Origin: Capitella teleta
Taxonomy: Eukaryota > Annelida > Polychaeta > Capitellidae
Direction: 5' to 3'
NCBI GenBank assembly: GCA_000328365.1
Contig: KB302363.1
Location: 72,851 to 136,850, forward strand
Length of the DNA stretch: 64,000 nucleotides
This document shows, piece after piece, positions 14,301 to 28,599 of the stretch. Numbering within the stretch: the first letter of the stretch is position 1; every line of letters begins with the position of its first letter. Below the pieces are notes generated by a model that worked only from the letters and a program-made list of their open reading frames with translations, had not been told where the DNA came from and ran no database searches. Both the position numbers and the translations under genes were made by a program.

Positions 14301-17300
14301 GGCAGATAAGGATGATAAGGCTGAGTGATAACAGAGGATATATAATCATGGCTTGTTATCTGGAATTCTTTTCATCTTCCTACCTTCTCCCCAAGGATCG
14401 CACGTGATGCCACTCCCTTGTGACTAAACACCCTTTGGAAGGTGTTCCTGTGAACTCCGTGATGGACCATTAAATGTCTATAACCTCCCTAGCTCCTCTC
14501 GTGGTACAACATTAAGAAGTCCTGCATGGTGGTCCTCTGAGACTGAAGAATCGCAAACTGAGCAGTGAAAAGTAGCATTGTTCTCCGTTGTACTTAGTAA
14601 CAACTTAACTCAGTGTACATCATTTCACTACCGACATATATTATAGTAATTGCGGATAGATTGAGTTACATAGGGGACTGCTAAAGTACTCTAGCTCTGC
14701 CATGTGATTGACCGAACCAACTGACAAACGGGGACTTTTCCAGTAATCTGATCCCAACGGATTTGGGATGCACCTGCTATGGCGATTGGATACAGATTGA
14801 TGTTGTGGACACACTGGGCAGGAAGGAGTCTTGTAATTTATACACAGCGCTTTTAATCTGCATTATGTAATATTGTACACTCAACGGCTGTGTTACATCA
14901 TTGGAGCCGAAGCTTCTCGCTTTCAAAGCAATCGTAGAAAGCTTTTTAAGGATCAAATCGAAGCCGCCTTATCTGCAGGATGCGTTGGTTCTGATTTCAC
15001 TTCATTCATGTTCTAGCGAATTTGATATTCTTGGTGATAAATCTATAGATAACTATACGGTTTGCTACGGTTCTCGTGTCGCTGTGTTGAAAGTTCGATT
15101 AACATAGTACTGGTATCCTTCGCTTGTGGATCTTTAGTTACATGTTGCAAAAGGCAGAATAACGATTGAAGACCTCTCCCCCCACCCCTCCCTTACATTC
15201 CTGGCTTCGTTGCATTCTTTCTTTACCTAGTGATATCTATAACATGTTAATTAAAAATTATCATGCTTCTACGTACACAAATTTGGAACGTACTTTGCAC
15301 GATACAATGTTCTTCTTCATTTTATTACACAATGTTTTGACTATGTAGCGAATGCAATCAAAACATGTACAACATTAGTCGGATCCCAATGTTCATATAA
15401 CATTATGCTATTATCAGATCTCTCTATAATGGTGTCATGACTCAAGTTAAATTAAACCAGGTTTTCAGAATAATTTGAGTTTGTGTAGATGAAAGGGTTT
15501 CATTCAGAACAGGAAATTAAGGGGTCGATTTGTTAGAATTGCACACAAAGCCCAAAAAGACCGGTGTCGATTTTTTTACAGTGATTTATTGAGGGTACAC
15601 ACCTGTAATTATTCGCAATAAGAGACAGGCATTGTGCCGCTGAACAAACATCGTGATTAAGATCGGACACCGGTCATCTATCAGCGAAAAGGACGCCGAA
15701 ATCTGACCGCTAGTGACCAGTCCATGTCGAATCTAGTAACAGATCCTCGAGGGGATATCCGCTTGAACGGTCGCCATGAATGAGGTGACCACAGCGTGAA
15801 ACTGCGACAGAAGTGAACGCGACCTCCTGTAGGTTTTAATCAGATTTAACAAGATATTGCCGAGGGGGTGCTCCGGACTCACCTGTCTTGCAAACAACGC
15901 TCAATGTACTAAATTAGCAGTGTCACAATTCCGAAGGATCGAGCCTGGAGGTGAGGGTGACGCAACCGACTTCTGCTACGGATCCTTGCGCTGGGTAATT
16001 GCTCGGGAGCCATGCCGCCGGCTAGACGGCTTTGATCCGTGTTCAGGGGCGTCAAGTGCACTTGCACGCATGCGTGGCTATCCTGGCTGATGATGATTGA
16101 ACAGGTAACTCAGACGCCGAAGGTGTTGGACCGAATCGAAGCGCACTGATAACAGCAACGGTATCTTCGGTGTTTTATGATTATGGATGCTAACTTCAAA
16201 GGTTTTTGTGTTGTGTGGGATTGAGGGGATCGCAATTGATAATGTTTTCTCCTACCATTTCTTCTGATATTTACTGAATTATGATTTGTTGGAGTTTTTT
16301 TATTGCATAACTGAGTGAAATGTAAGAAGATACTCATATTTTTAATTTTATGGCTTTTCTAAATTTTTAGTCTGCTTTCTAGTTTCCACACTGCGCTTCT
16401 CTGTTTTTCGTCATTTCGCCAGCCTCGCCTCTCTAATAAATAGGAAAAGCCACAAACTTCATGTTACTCACATATTATCGCATTAAGTTATGACTAAACC
16501 TCAGGCTCACATCCGAAAACCGATTATATGATCGCTTTCGTGTTGTCGTAAAATAACTCTGCCGCAAACTGGGTCAAACCGGAAGTTGAAGGCTGTGGGC
16601 ACTATGGCATTGCTGCAGATTGGCGCGAAATCCTGTCGACAATTAATCACAAGAACTGTCGGCGAAATATTTGCTGCTTGCACTCAGCGATTAATTCGAA
16701 AGAACTGCGAGCCGTTCGGCTCAATTTGAGGCACGCGATTTCCACACGAGCGACGCGTGGTTTCACGTGTCCCGGCTCGCATAATTCAAGAAACATGCGG
16801 CCCAAATCCAGCACCGTTTCCTTTGTACGTTCTCAATATATCAAATTTCATTCCATAATCTACACTTTGGTTAGTAGGGAATTGTACCTCGTAGCAAAAC
16901 AAAAGCACGTGCATATGACCAACGCCATCTTGGCAACTGGTGAAAAAGTAAAGCGGTTGGAACTGATGGATACAACGATATCTGGATATGATACCACACT
17001 CCCTTAGGCTGATTCCCGGGTGCTCTCTGTCTCCCAATGTCAAAACAGGATGATACGGAGAATCAATTTCATCCCAATATATAGCTTCAATGTATTTTAT
17101 TGCACTCTGATTTTTTTTCTATAACACTAATGCAGCTTTGAGAGAGGTTTTTCCCTCGTATTTACCCCAAAACAAGAGTATCAATGGTGATGAAAGCACT
17201 CTCATTGAACAAATACACTGTAACTTTTTAATTTTTTCTTCAAGCAATTTTAGTAGGAGAAGCGAAAAATATCCATCTTTCAATTTAGCAATATTTATTT

Positions 17301-18180
17301 ATGATTGCATAAAATTATGACACAAAAGAAAATGCCAATCCGTCAACAATATAACGAAAATCAAATATTGAGTTTCCTCATTTTGAAAATTGATACAATT
17401 CGTGCAGGCGGGATTTCCGCTCATACGTCTAACAATCAAACACACAGAAAAGCTTTTCATGCCTCACAGAACTTTGACATCACCATTTCCCGCTAACTAT
17501 TCCACTGAAAAACAAAATTAAGATATTAATTTGTCAAATTTGTATGTTGGAAACAAACGAGGCAAAACGGATGACTCTGATGCAAGACTGAACCGGAGAT
17601 ATTATTAGGAGTTTTGATGAAGGAAGATCGCACTGTACAAAATCCCGGAGCCGTAAAACAGGTGCCTGGTCAGGCGTGCCGGGAGAGATCGATGAAGCGG
17701 ATCTATTGTACTGTTTTATACGTTGCCCCAGCAGTATCGATCTCTTGGCAACTAGCTGAATCATTCATTCGCTCTTTTTTGATGAGTCAGCAAGAAGCGA
17801 TCTAACGAGGAAGCGTTGTCTCATTAAGGAATTCATCAAGATGTTTTTCATGCATAAACATGAGGGTGATCCATCTGAAAGCATGTCAGGACACAATCCT
17901 GAGGGATTCACGCGCGAATCCTTGATCTTACTCGCCGAGTTTGCCTTGTCAAGTCGCCTCTATCTTGCTGTCAAAACTACACGGACCTTCATTTTTTCCC
18001 TCTTGCTTTTCAATTATGTTTCAATATTTTAGCCAAAAGAAGAGAGATTTGCGCATTTGCGCGCTCCCTTCAGATGTCTTATTCGCAGCTGCCCCTCATC
18101 AATATTCATGCACTAATTATCACCCAATCGCGGAGCAAGGTGACAATCACGTGATACGAGTAGGCGGAGCTTATTCCGCA
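8301..18180. other. Long intergenic region without recognisable genes
   Basis: Nearly 10 kb between SUGT1 and the protocadherin promoter. Frames here are short and match nothing known to me. Items of note are the CATAACG-motif cluster at 8840-8940, a CpG-rich block with an inverted CCAAT box and a good splice donor (10780-11079), and a GC-rich block at 15840-16110 with strong donor-like sites on the minus strand but no clear protein. The remainder is ordinary AT-rich sequence. Confidence 0.4.
10838..11079 (+). promoter_or_regulatory. Possible distal promoter and non-coding first exon
   Basis: A CpG-rich patch contains GATTGG (an inverted CCAAT box) near 10839. It is followed about 240 bp later by CCATGAG|GTGAGT, a near-consensus donor at 11080. 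This could be a far 5' UTR exon splicing to the acceptor at 18759 before the protocadherin start. It is inferred from composition and the donor only. Confidence 0.25.
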
Positions 18181-18214
18181 TAAGGCCATCAAAGAGAATT
18201 TTCACGAGCGTTGG

Positions 18215-18436
18215 GGTTTTATAGTCGCGGGGCTCAGCTGGGCAGGGGGACTCTCGTTCAGCGCAAGATTGCAGTTGGTTGTCAAGAGGCATATATCTGG
18301 TGATCGCACTTGAAAGGCTGGTGGTGCCTTTAAGAAAGTGACTGACAACCTCATTTCTCGGATAAGTGGAAAGAACACTGAGTCTTATTGGATACTTTTA
18401 TGCTTCCTTATTTTTTCCTCTTCATTGCGGTCAAAG
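18215..18436 (+). promoter_or_regulatory. Likely proximal promoter and 5' UTR exon of the protocadherin
   Basis: A TTTTATAG element near 18218 lies in a GC-richer patch. A GTGAGA donor at 18437 (AAAG|GTGAGA) can splice to TTTTCAG at 18753-18759. That gives a 5' UTR continuing at 18760-18849 before the ATG at 18850. Both splice sites look good, but no transcript is available. Confidence 0.4.
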
Positions 18437-18849
18437 GTGAGACTAGGCGGGGAAAAGGGAGGGGAGAAGGAGTGGGATATGCCTATACTATGGGACTGCC
18501 ACTTCACGTTATAAAGTAATCCAACCACATCCTTCCGCAAATGTAGGCCCTATATATTATTATTATTTTTATTTTTATTATTATTATTATTACTTACTAA
18601 TTCTGAAAGAACTTTTCTGAAAGGAAAGTTTAACAGCTTTATTCAGGCACTTGATACATGTGCATGAGAGAGTTCTAAAACGGTGTGTGAACGGATGCAA
18701 TGGTTGATGAAATCACAATGTGTATATTCATTTAATTTAATTTTTCTCTCTCTTTTCAGCGTGTTCCAATTGAGTGCTCTTGAAGAATGGAGTACCGACA
18801 GATGCTGAGGAATTAACAAATCAAGCATCAAGCATTCCCACGCTCTGTC

Positions 18850-21800
18850 ATGAGAACATTCAACATGAAGCTGCAACATCTAATACTAATCGTGACGTTC
18901 ACATCCGTGCAATCCTTGATCCAGTATGAAATCCTGGAAGAATTACCAACGGATACACTATTGGGTAACGTCCTCATCGACGGCATGCTGAATCTACAAC
19001 ACGATCCTGATGTTGTACCGGATCTGCGCTTTGTAATCCTACCTGGAAAGAACAGCAGGTACTTCTCAATGGAAAGAGAATACGGTTTACTGCGAGTGAA
19101 CGGTACTTTTGATCGGGAGACAGGATGCCCCCGCCGGACGTCCTGCGTTCTAGAACTGGATGTCGCTGTTGTGGAACCAGCCACGCTTTTTCAGATCATC
19201 AAGGTCGAGGTCATCATTAGGGACCTCAATGATAACTCCCCGGAGTTTCCATCCTCACGGGTGAAGTTGCTCATACCGGAGTCTTCCCCGCTTGGCCGGC
19301 CAGGCTTCAGCATAGAAGGGGCCAGAGACCGGGACACAGGGCAACTGGGAGTGCAGAGGTACGCCTTGAGAACTGAGTCATCCCTGTTTGACCTGAATGC
19401 CCATCGTAACCTGGATGGATCTTTCGATCTGCATCTCATATTGAACGGCAGTTTGGACCACGAAACAGACAGTGAGCATTATGTGACCATCGTTGCCTAC
19501 GACGGAGGGACCCCTGCCAAGAGTGGATCCGTTATAATCGAGATTGAAGTCACCGATGCCAACGATAACAGTCCAAGATTCGCTCAATCTTCGTATGACA
19601 AAACAATCCTTGAAGACATCTCACCCATGACTGCAATAATCCAGGTCGAAGCCAATGACCCAGATCAAGGCATGAACGGTGCAATCGAATACTCTTTTGC
19701 TTCTGAGTCACAAGAACTGTTTGGCCAGATATTCAGAATTGACAACGTCTCTGGTGAAATCTTCCTCCAATCGGGAATGAACTATGCTCTTGAGGAGGAG
19801 TATGACCTGGTCGTGCAAGCACAGGACCAAGGAGAGGACGCTCTCAGAGATTTCTGCCAAGTACACGTCATGGTGGAGGACGTCAATAATCACTCACCGA
19901 TCATCACTGTGAACACATTGACGCCAACAGAGAATGCGCAGGTTAAAGAGAACACTCCCCGTGGAGCGTTTGTAGCTCACATCAAAGGTGATGACCAGGA
20001 CAGGGGACAGAATGGACAAGTAGCCTGCACCCTGGACGACGGAAACTTCCAGCTCATCTCACTTCTTCCTTCTGAGTACAAGATCATCAGTTCAGTCACC
20101 TTCGATCGCGAGATAGTAGCGTCGTACGACATCAATATCGTTTGTCAAGACGGTGGTCATCCAGCTCTACAATCCACACGCAAGTTGGTGGTCAACATCA
20201 TCGATGAGAATGACCATAGTCCAGTCTTTAGCCATGATTCTTATACTCAGAGAGTCACCGAAAATAGTCCACCTGGTTTACTTGTTGCCACAATGACCGC
20301 TTCTGACCGTGATTCTGGAAAGAACGCGAACGTGACGTACGATCTGGTCAACCCTCAGGGTCAGACTCAAGGTCCAGATTTGGTCAAGATTGACCCCCTT
20401 AGCGGTGTTATCACTACTCTGGTGAGTCTTGACCGCGAGGCCTACTCAAGGCATCTCTTCAGGGTCATCGCGATGGATGGGGGGTCGCCACAGCAATCTT
20501 CCACCACGACCTTGACTCTTAGCATTGATGATGTCAATGATGAAGCTCCAGTTTTCAGCCAATCAGCATACAGCTTTGGAACTTTCGAAAACCAGGGAAA
20601 TGGTACAGAAATCGGAATGTTGTCTGCACATGATCTTGATCTTCCTCCATTCAACACTTACGAATTTGCTTTGATGCCAATGAAATCAGAGCATTATGGA
20701 ACTTTCCACATTGACATCCACTCTGGCAGGATTACAACACGGAGAGTTCTGGACCGTGAGGTTACCCCTGCTTACTACCTGAACGCTATCGTATTTGACA
20801 AACTGAAGCCTGAATTGAGTTCTTCGGTTAGTGTGACAGTCTATGTCGCCGACCGTAATGACAATTCGCCTTCAGTGTCATACCCTAACCCGAGCAATCG
20901 CACCACCGAAGTCTCGTATTTTGCTCCAGTCGGCTACATCTTCACCAAAGTCATTGCATATGACAATGATCTGGGAAGCAACGCTAAACTGAACTTTGCC
21001 CTAACATCAGGCAACGAAGACGGTCTGTTTGACATCGATCCGTCCATTGGAGCTATCTTCATCAACAACCCTCTACACGTCTTTGATGCCATGTATCCCA
21101 GTTCAGTGAAAAACGTCTACTTATTGACAATCACCATCTCAGACAGTGGATCTCCACCGAGGTCGACATCAACACTCCTACACATAGATGTCAATCGCTC
21201 CAAAACTCAAGAACAATCTGCGTCTTCATCGCTCGGCTACCACCAGAAGATCATAGTCATTTTGGGCGCTGTGACCGCAATCTTGGTCGTCATTTTAGTC
21301 GCTGCCATCATAATGGTGAAGCGACGACAAATGCAGCACTCAAAGACTGAGTACATGCGGGAAAGCACGACTTACATCAGTCCTGGAATGGCCACGGTCA
21401 GCCAAGCTGGAGATTGCTACGAGAAGGATGACACGATGATTAGGTCCACTCAGGTAGGTTTAACTCTCTTTTTTTTTATACGAGGGGTGGTGGCCTTGAA
21501 GTTTGTATAAAGCTGGGATTAGCTGTAACAAACTTAAGGTTTACTCTGTTGTTATACATTGATGTACATTGTTAGAAGCTAGTTTTGTATGCGTAGTTAG
21601 TACACACAATGTACATTTCGTAATTCCTCAATTGCAGATGTCTAACGCCTCAATCTACTCTTGCTCATCCATGTCTCTTCCATGCTGAAAGGCATTCTGT
21701 GTATGTATTCATGTACAAATGTGCATTACTTCTATTACGTAATACTTCTTTCACAAAATGTTTGCACGCTTACATGGGACCAGCACAATGTGTGAAACGC

Positions 21801-24800
21801 GACACGTTAGGGGTTGTAAGGATTGATCAACATCCAGATAGTAAACAATAGGAAGAAAATCAACCATAAAATTGCAACATTCAAATTTTCTGTCAGAGTT
21901 TCTATGCCTTTTAGGAGGCGTCACGTTTGTTTGTTGTAGATCGATGAGATGGTTGGCCAATGAATACATAACTGAACCAGACATCACAATGGGAAAGACG
22001 GCACCTGTCACTGACGGCGTCTGAATTCTCTGTTTTTATTAGATTTCCGCGAGGGGGCTACTTACTATTTTATCACTCTATACAATTGGGGAGGCGACTT
22101 ACAGTAGCAATATCTGGCATTATTACAAGAGACAAGTTGTCATTCTTTTATGGGACGCCGCCCGCGAGGACCAATCGATACGGACCTTTCTGTAGGTTGG
22201 CATTATCCCGACACGAGGCACGGAATTGCATTCACTCAGCGATGGATTATCCAGCATGCACAAGTAACAAATGCCCTGGAGACTGCCTCGTTATAAAGCT
22301 CTTGTAAAAGTTTCAATCTATACCGCATGTTATGAGAGCTTTATGGTTTGCTTGATAAGGCTTGTACAACGCAATCATGCAGAGGATCAGTCGTATTCTT
22401 TTATCACCTTACTGGATTATCATAAATTATATAAACAAAATTATTATAAAAACCCAGTCGTAAGCTTCACCTATTCATACGTGAATATTAATCTTGCCGT
22501 CCTGTTTGAAGTGTATAATAGAATCTGTTCAATGGCCGCATGTTTTTTGATCATCAAGTAGGGCCTACTCAATGAGATTTTTACAATAGGCAAGCTTGAC
22601 CAATTGAGTTTGATGTTTGGGTAAGGATAGAGCTTGGACGTTTGAGAGACAGGCTGTGTGTAACCGTGTAAGGGTAGCTAGGTGTCAGATAAAGGTATAA
22701 ATGATTAAGAAGGGCTGCAGACCATTATAGAGTGGTATTGCATATCCATCTTCAGTCTGTCAAATTTGCATTTTGAAGGACGAGGAAAGTATTTGGCAAG
22801 CCCACATTACCCGTCTGCTTCACGCCCTCTTGAAACTCGGTTCTTTTTGAATAGCAAGAAGTTGTGCTAACACTAACCATTTCTGCAAACGTCCTTATAA
22901 TTTTCTGACTTCGGCGTTAAATATATATAACACGATAATGTGTTTTTCTCAGATTCATTCAGTCACCTTGTGTGGCTTCCAGAGCGTTCAGTTGGAGTAC
23001 TTTCTCATACTTTTCTTCTACAAATTTGGTCGAATGACGATTGAAATCACAGTATGAAAGAAAGCAATAGCACACTAGCAGATAATTTCCCACATTTTCC
23101 TTATAATTTTTCCCCGGTTTTTATATTCAACTGAGGCCGTTAAAATTCTTTGTTGAGCGTGTGGGAATGTACCAGGGTAAGCCCAGCTGCGCTTCTGGGC
23201 ATAATAATCTTAATTCTTTTCTTGGTTATTGAATCCAGTGGCACTTTTCCATTTCCGGTGTTCCATTACCCACCCCCTGCATGACAAAAGCTGTTCCATC
23301 CTTCACCCACTGTCCACTTGACGTGATCCGGTCCGAGTGTGTTTATTGTGAGATTATCTGTAGTGTGGTCAGTAATAGGGATACTAGTGTCCGGTTCCCC
23401 GGTCATTGTGGCTGGGCAAACAACTTGAGGAACGGATGCAAACATTTGGGTTGCTGTATGGAAAAAGCATTATCTATTATGTCATATATTTCATAAGGCA
23501 TACTGGGTAACAATTGTGGGAGCACTTCTATCATTATATAATACACGTGTATGCTGAGATATATAATATTACAAGAAAAGAAAAGAAAAGAATCCTTTGC
23601 CATAGAAAAACTATAAAAAAAAGGATTATAAATATAATGCATGATTTAATCATTACTCAGGAGGAGTCCACGCGCCCCAGTCATTTAAATTAATATGAGT
23701 CAGTTTACAACTTAATCGTATTTATTGAGTTGACCCAATGTTTGCTGATAATAAGCTAATCTGGATCTCAGTTTTGCCTGATCGATTACAAATGTTTGAT
23801 TGAGATTAGGAGTTTTAAACTTGGGATGATCGCCCGTTTTACGACATGATTTCGCTGCCGTAGTCAGACGAAAAAACGCGCCATTTTGAACCTTGGTGAC
23901 ATTAAAGACTTAATCTACTTATTCCCACACAAGTTGAAACTCGTTTATCGTGATTATATTCTCAGCACCAATTTGTTCATACCTTGCAGGTATGTTGGTA
24001 AATAATTATATAATTAATTAAACAGCAAAACAGACCAACCAATTACGCTTTAACTGTCGCAATTTTTGGACGAATTGGTGCTGAGAAAATATCGTTTCAC
24101 CCTTTAAGAAAACACCCGCTGTGCAAGCGTCTTCGGTGCGGTTTGAGGCTCCACAGGGCAGGAAACGCACAACAGTTGAATGTTCAGCCGCCGCACACAC
24201 AAAAACCCCAGCATTATTTAGCCTCCAATTTGATGTAATTGTCTGTGATGACTTTCTTTTGTGTGATTGATTTGATTTTAACCTCAACTAATTTAACCTT
24301 TTATGCTCTCGCGTTGCTCCCGGTGATGCAATCTTAATAGGTCTTTTGTCTCTCGCACAGGAATTGCCACTTTGTCCTGCCTACCCCGGCTCATCATTGC
24401 CACCCTATGCGTACTACCCGACCCCCCGGAACCAACTAACTGAGGACAAAGCAGAGGTATGTCCGTACTAGCACCCACTGCCTCAAATCTAAACCATTTC
24501 ATCAGCAGTTGCAAGAGTTATTCACCAAAGAACAGGATGCCCAGAGCGGCTGTTCGGGAGAGGTCTCCAACGCCGACAGCGGCCACGGACCCAGCGAGGA
24601 GGGCGAGCCCCACGGCACCTCACACGCCCCCTTGCCCCCACCCAGGGCTCCCCGGGGATCCCTACCCCGGGGCAAGCTTGATCCCCCGGGGGGAATCGCC
24701 GTCGCTCATGCTCGGCCCCTGAACACAGTCCGAGGTCCGTATTACGGAGTGCCTCTGGAGACGTTTCAGTCAAGGAACAACAGTTTGAACAGAAGCGACA

Positions 24801-24976
24801 GGAGTTCAAAGCCCCCGCCGCCCGTGCCTCGACGAATGCCCGTCACAAAACTCACAGAACCGGAGAGAATGTCTCACAATGACGAAGACGACGATAATAT
24901 GTCGGAAGGGGGATCTTCTACTTCCGGTAGCTTCACTCTTCAGTTGGACGACGCTGTGCGTGCTGTCGACGTCTGA
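18850..24976 (+). CDS. Protocadherin, seven cadherin repeats, delta-like tail
   Basis: Exons are 18850-21453, 24361-24456 and 24509-24976 (TGA), all phase 0, about 1055 residues. The first exon encodes a signal peptide (about 1-22), seven cadherin repeats and a membrane helix (about 801-823, IIVILGAVTAILVVILVAAI). Calcium-linker motifs end the repeats: DLNDNSPEF (~125-133), DANDNSPRF, DVNNHSP, DENDHSPVF, DVNDEAPVF and DRNDNSP. Repeats also show DRE/DHE and AxDxD-type motifs. Packing the whole ectodomain in one exon is typical of protocadherins. The tail has DSGHGPSEEGE, resembling the DSGxGxS motif of delta-protocadherin tails, and a proline-rich KPPPPVPRRMP that could bind SH3 domains. The last acceptor is a CAGCAG tandem (24503-24508), so plus or minus one Gln is possible. 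Such proteins mediate homophilic cell adhesion, especially in neural tissue. Met6 is an alternative start. Confidence 0.92.
21638..21688 (+). CDS. Possible alternative short terminal exon of the protocadherin
   Basis: A TTGCAG acceptor at 21632-21637 is followed by 16 codons in the right phase and a TGA: MSNASIYSCSSMSLPC. Joined to the donor at 21454 it would end the protein right after the juxtamembrane segment. The isoform would lack the proline-rich and DSGxG tail. It is Ser/Cys-rich like pieces of other protocadherin tails. No AATAAA was seen close by, which weakens it. Confidence 0.35.
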   Translation: MSNASIYSCSSMSLPC

Positions 24977-25200
24977 CTCCGAATATTTGAGCCTTTTCAA
25001 AAGACTTTGGTGCCAAAACACTTATAAATTATGCATATTGACAATCATGAATATCCATGGTTCTTCAAGACAATCATTGAATTGCGATTATGTGTTCGTG
25101 ACGACTGCGATAAAAGCAGCCTTTCATTTTTTCTTCTTCTTATTCTTCTTTGATTTTTTTTCACATCATGTGTGTTTAGTACATTATTTATATTGCATGT

Positions 25201-25206
25201 AATAAA
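25201..25206 (+). promoter_or_regulatory. Poly(A) signal of the protocadherin
   Basis: An AATAAA lies about 225 bp after the stop codon in a T-rich 3' UTR. It is the first canonical signal after the stop. Confidence 0.8.
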
Positions 25207-28200
25207 ATATTCATTCTTCTGTGCTGAGTTTTCTCACGAAATGAGTTTTTTGATTAACTGAATGTTGAATTCCGTTATTTTTTTAAATTTTTAATCGCCT
25301 GTTTACTTTGGTATTTGCATTCTGTTTATAGCCCATAAGTACGAAAAGAAAAGATATATTTGTAATGGGGAAAAAATGCAATGGTTGCACATGATTATGT
25401 CAACGAGAGACATATATCACATCTAACACGTGATATTATTATAGACCTAAATGTATACTTTTAAAGGGCTCAAAGTCTGCAGCGCACCAAACTTGGAAGT
25501 AAGTGCCATTACTAATGAGTGAGTAATGGAGTTAAAACGAAACGAACGGCACAATGAAGACCCTTGACCAAATTTTGACCTCATTAATATCACGTGATCA
25601 TCCAAGCGAGTTAATATTGTCGGCGTCAGCTGCACGCAGAAGACAGTCAAGTGACAGTGGCACCATCCATTTCAGTCAGATTTAATGGAGCTAGTTTTCA
25701 CTTCAGCGAAAAGTCTGCGATGACACTCAAAAGACTAATGTCACAAAAAGTGACCCCTTTGCGACGGTTGACACACGAGGCTTGATGACTTGCGCGTGCG
25801 CAGTGACCTCGTCGAGCATTGTGGGACGGTCACTTTTATTGTTATGGTAATAATTTCCTCGCAAAATGCAAAAGTGCAGTCCCGCCCTAAATTGAAACCA
25901 ACAAAAGATCTCTTCAACCACATGATTTGATTTGATTCGATTTCGGAATATTTTGTTTAATTGAAAACAGACATACAATGATATGAAATGCAGACATAGC
26001 TCCTGAATACTACTGGTTATCAATCTTATTCAAACGGAGAATCTCATACTCATGCCTACATGTGCATACATTCTAATATTTCTTTTCAAAACTAAGAACA
26101 ATGAAAACCCGTTAATTAAACCCCCGTCTCTTGGAGCAAATTCTTGATTTTTTGAGCTGTCAGTTCTCAAAAAGACCTCATGCATGAACACCATCTGTTA
26201 GCGCATCACTCTTGAATAGAACTCTCTTCCTTTTCCTTGACAGCACAATCCTCTCATGGGTCGCCTTTTGATTGAAGTCAACACGCCCATCTATGGCAGC
26301 TATGAGTAGCTTCTTCAAAGGAGAGAAATTTTCAATTAGGGTAAAGATTTCGTTGGCTCCATTCTTCGATCGTGACCGAAAAAGTCAAAGAGGTTAGGTG
26401 TGAAAATAATGAAAATGGAGAATGTATATTTTCTAAAGTCAATGTTGAAAAGGAACTCTGCAGAGCTATTATATAGCAAGGATGTCTTCTCTTTCACCTT
26501 GCGGGTAAACCATAAGCCAGGTTTTCCCCTGTGATCCTATAAGGGGTCTTTATCCAGTATATTATGCGTTGCATGCAAGCGAGTGACCAGGCACATAATG
26601 CATGCATGGCTTTGCGAGCACATGACAACCGTAAGACGGATTGACAAATGCGAGCGTGCCATAGCGGAATAATTCTCCTGTCGAGCATCATGCATCGCAA
26701 GGGTATAAAAGAAGGTATTTTACAAATAGTTGCAAAAATATTATCATTTCTCACATTGTTGACGGGTTTGCCTGCTGTGATAATATCAATCTTCCTTCGG
26801 TTAACGTGATAATAGGTAATGTCTTCTCTTATTCAACCTTTAATGACACTGTGATTTGTGTTTTAAGTGGGTATTTTACGCACCCAGCGCCACCATCACG
26901 TGGAGTTATAAACTCGGTTTATGCCTGTATAGTAATGTCTATTCATTGATAAGTATGCATTGTTCCCATGTACGTTTTCCCACGTATCGCGTTGGTCAGC
27001 GCATGATAAGAATTCTCACACTATCTCAAGGAATACCAACACGGGAGATAATCCGCCACATTCGTGGATTATCGGAAGGGATGAGAGAGTGGATTATGAT
27101 ACGGAAAACCAATTTCATGGTGTGATCATTTCGACTCAATGTTCCACGCAAGTCGGATGAACTAGTGACACGCAACGACCTTCACCTTTTATCGTCCATT
27201 GCTTCCAAATATCGCTCACTGTATCCACGTGACACTTCCATTATGGAGGGCTGTACCCTTTCGATCAATTGGTCACGAGGAGAGGATAAGAGCCAGAATG
27301 CGCCCCCCTCGAAGCGCCCCACCATTGAGACCCAACCAATCGCAAACATGGCTCGAAGCGTAAAGTCTGTTCGCTTTTTGAATTGGCGTTGACCCCCTTG
27401 GCCTTCTATGGTTCGTTAGAGGGCATTTAGAGGCCTAACCACCCCTTTCATTGTAAAAGAATAACATGCATTCTCTGTTATACCCGCCGGGCTGAAGATG
27501 CAGTTTTGGACAGCTTGATTTATCACAACTGAAAGCATATTAACCATTGTTCTCCTGTTCTGGCTATTACTTTGTTTCAACGGGCAATAAAATCAATGTA
27601 AAGAAATCTAAATGACAAGCACCAGGATTGGCAAATGGACATGCTTCTATTTGGTTTAATATCAAAACATCATTTTAGAAGCTTCACGCTATAATGGGAA
27701 CTTTTGCTCAATGATTTAGAGTTTAAAATCATATAAGTTGCATTAGCCGATGAGCGTGATTTCTTCCATCAAGGCACGTAGCACAACCAGCCATTGATCG
27801 CTGGTGCAATGAACACAACACATGTGTTTCTGCAATTATTGGTGCACGCAATTACTCGCTCCATTACCGATACCGTGTATACAGCACCCGAGTGGAGTGA
27901 GTTCCAGTGACAGCTGCGCGGACGCAAAGTCCGAAAATCCAGACGGACAACAATTGATTCTGATTGGTTATTTGCGCACTGTCATATTATGAAAAGGGGA
28001 AGCACGTGGTCATAGAGGTCATAGTTCACAGGGCAAGGGTCAGCAACACCTGTTTAATGTGGATTTCGTTGTTTCTTTGATGTTTCGGCAGACCTTTGGG
28101 TGACGAGTTCGGATCACCGCGCACGCGACGCAGAATTGCACGCCCCCCTTCCCCGTACGCAACACTCGACGCATGATGCTAAATGCATCGCCTGCAACAA

Positions 28201-28599
28201 TAAACATTTCAAGCGTAAAGAGAGAGCTTCAACTCGATCCGGTTGCAGTGGTTTATGGCCGACTTATTGCCACATTAAACATGAAAAGAGTGCTCGAGAA
28301 ATTCAATATTTGTTCACAAATCTCTTAGTTTCTTCTTACCTGTCAGTTAATGGTAAATGATGCTGATATTTGATAACGCAGGCTGACATCCTTGACCAGC
28401 GAATTCATTGAAGTTTTGAAGTTCATCCATGCGTGTACCTTCTCCTTGAAACCTTCGTGGAGAATTGTTATTTGGGTTAATGTTTATTTAGTATTTAGTA
28501 TAATTAGCTAAAATGGTGTATTATTTTTGTATAGATTAAACAGGGGTCATTAGAATAACAGCACGAACTTTGCTTAGTATCTATATGTATAGTATCTAC

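Noticed and set aside
15840-16110. Minus-strand coding exon ending at a GTGAGT donor
   Set aside because: The best ATG frame meets a stop before the donor and no protein likeness is seen; possibly a non-coding exon.
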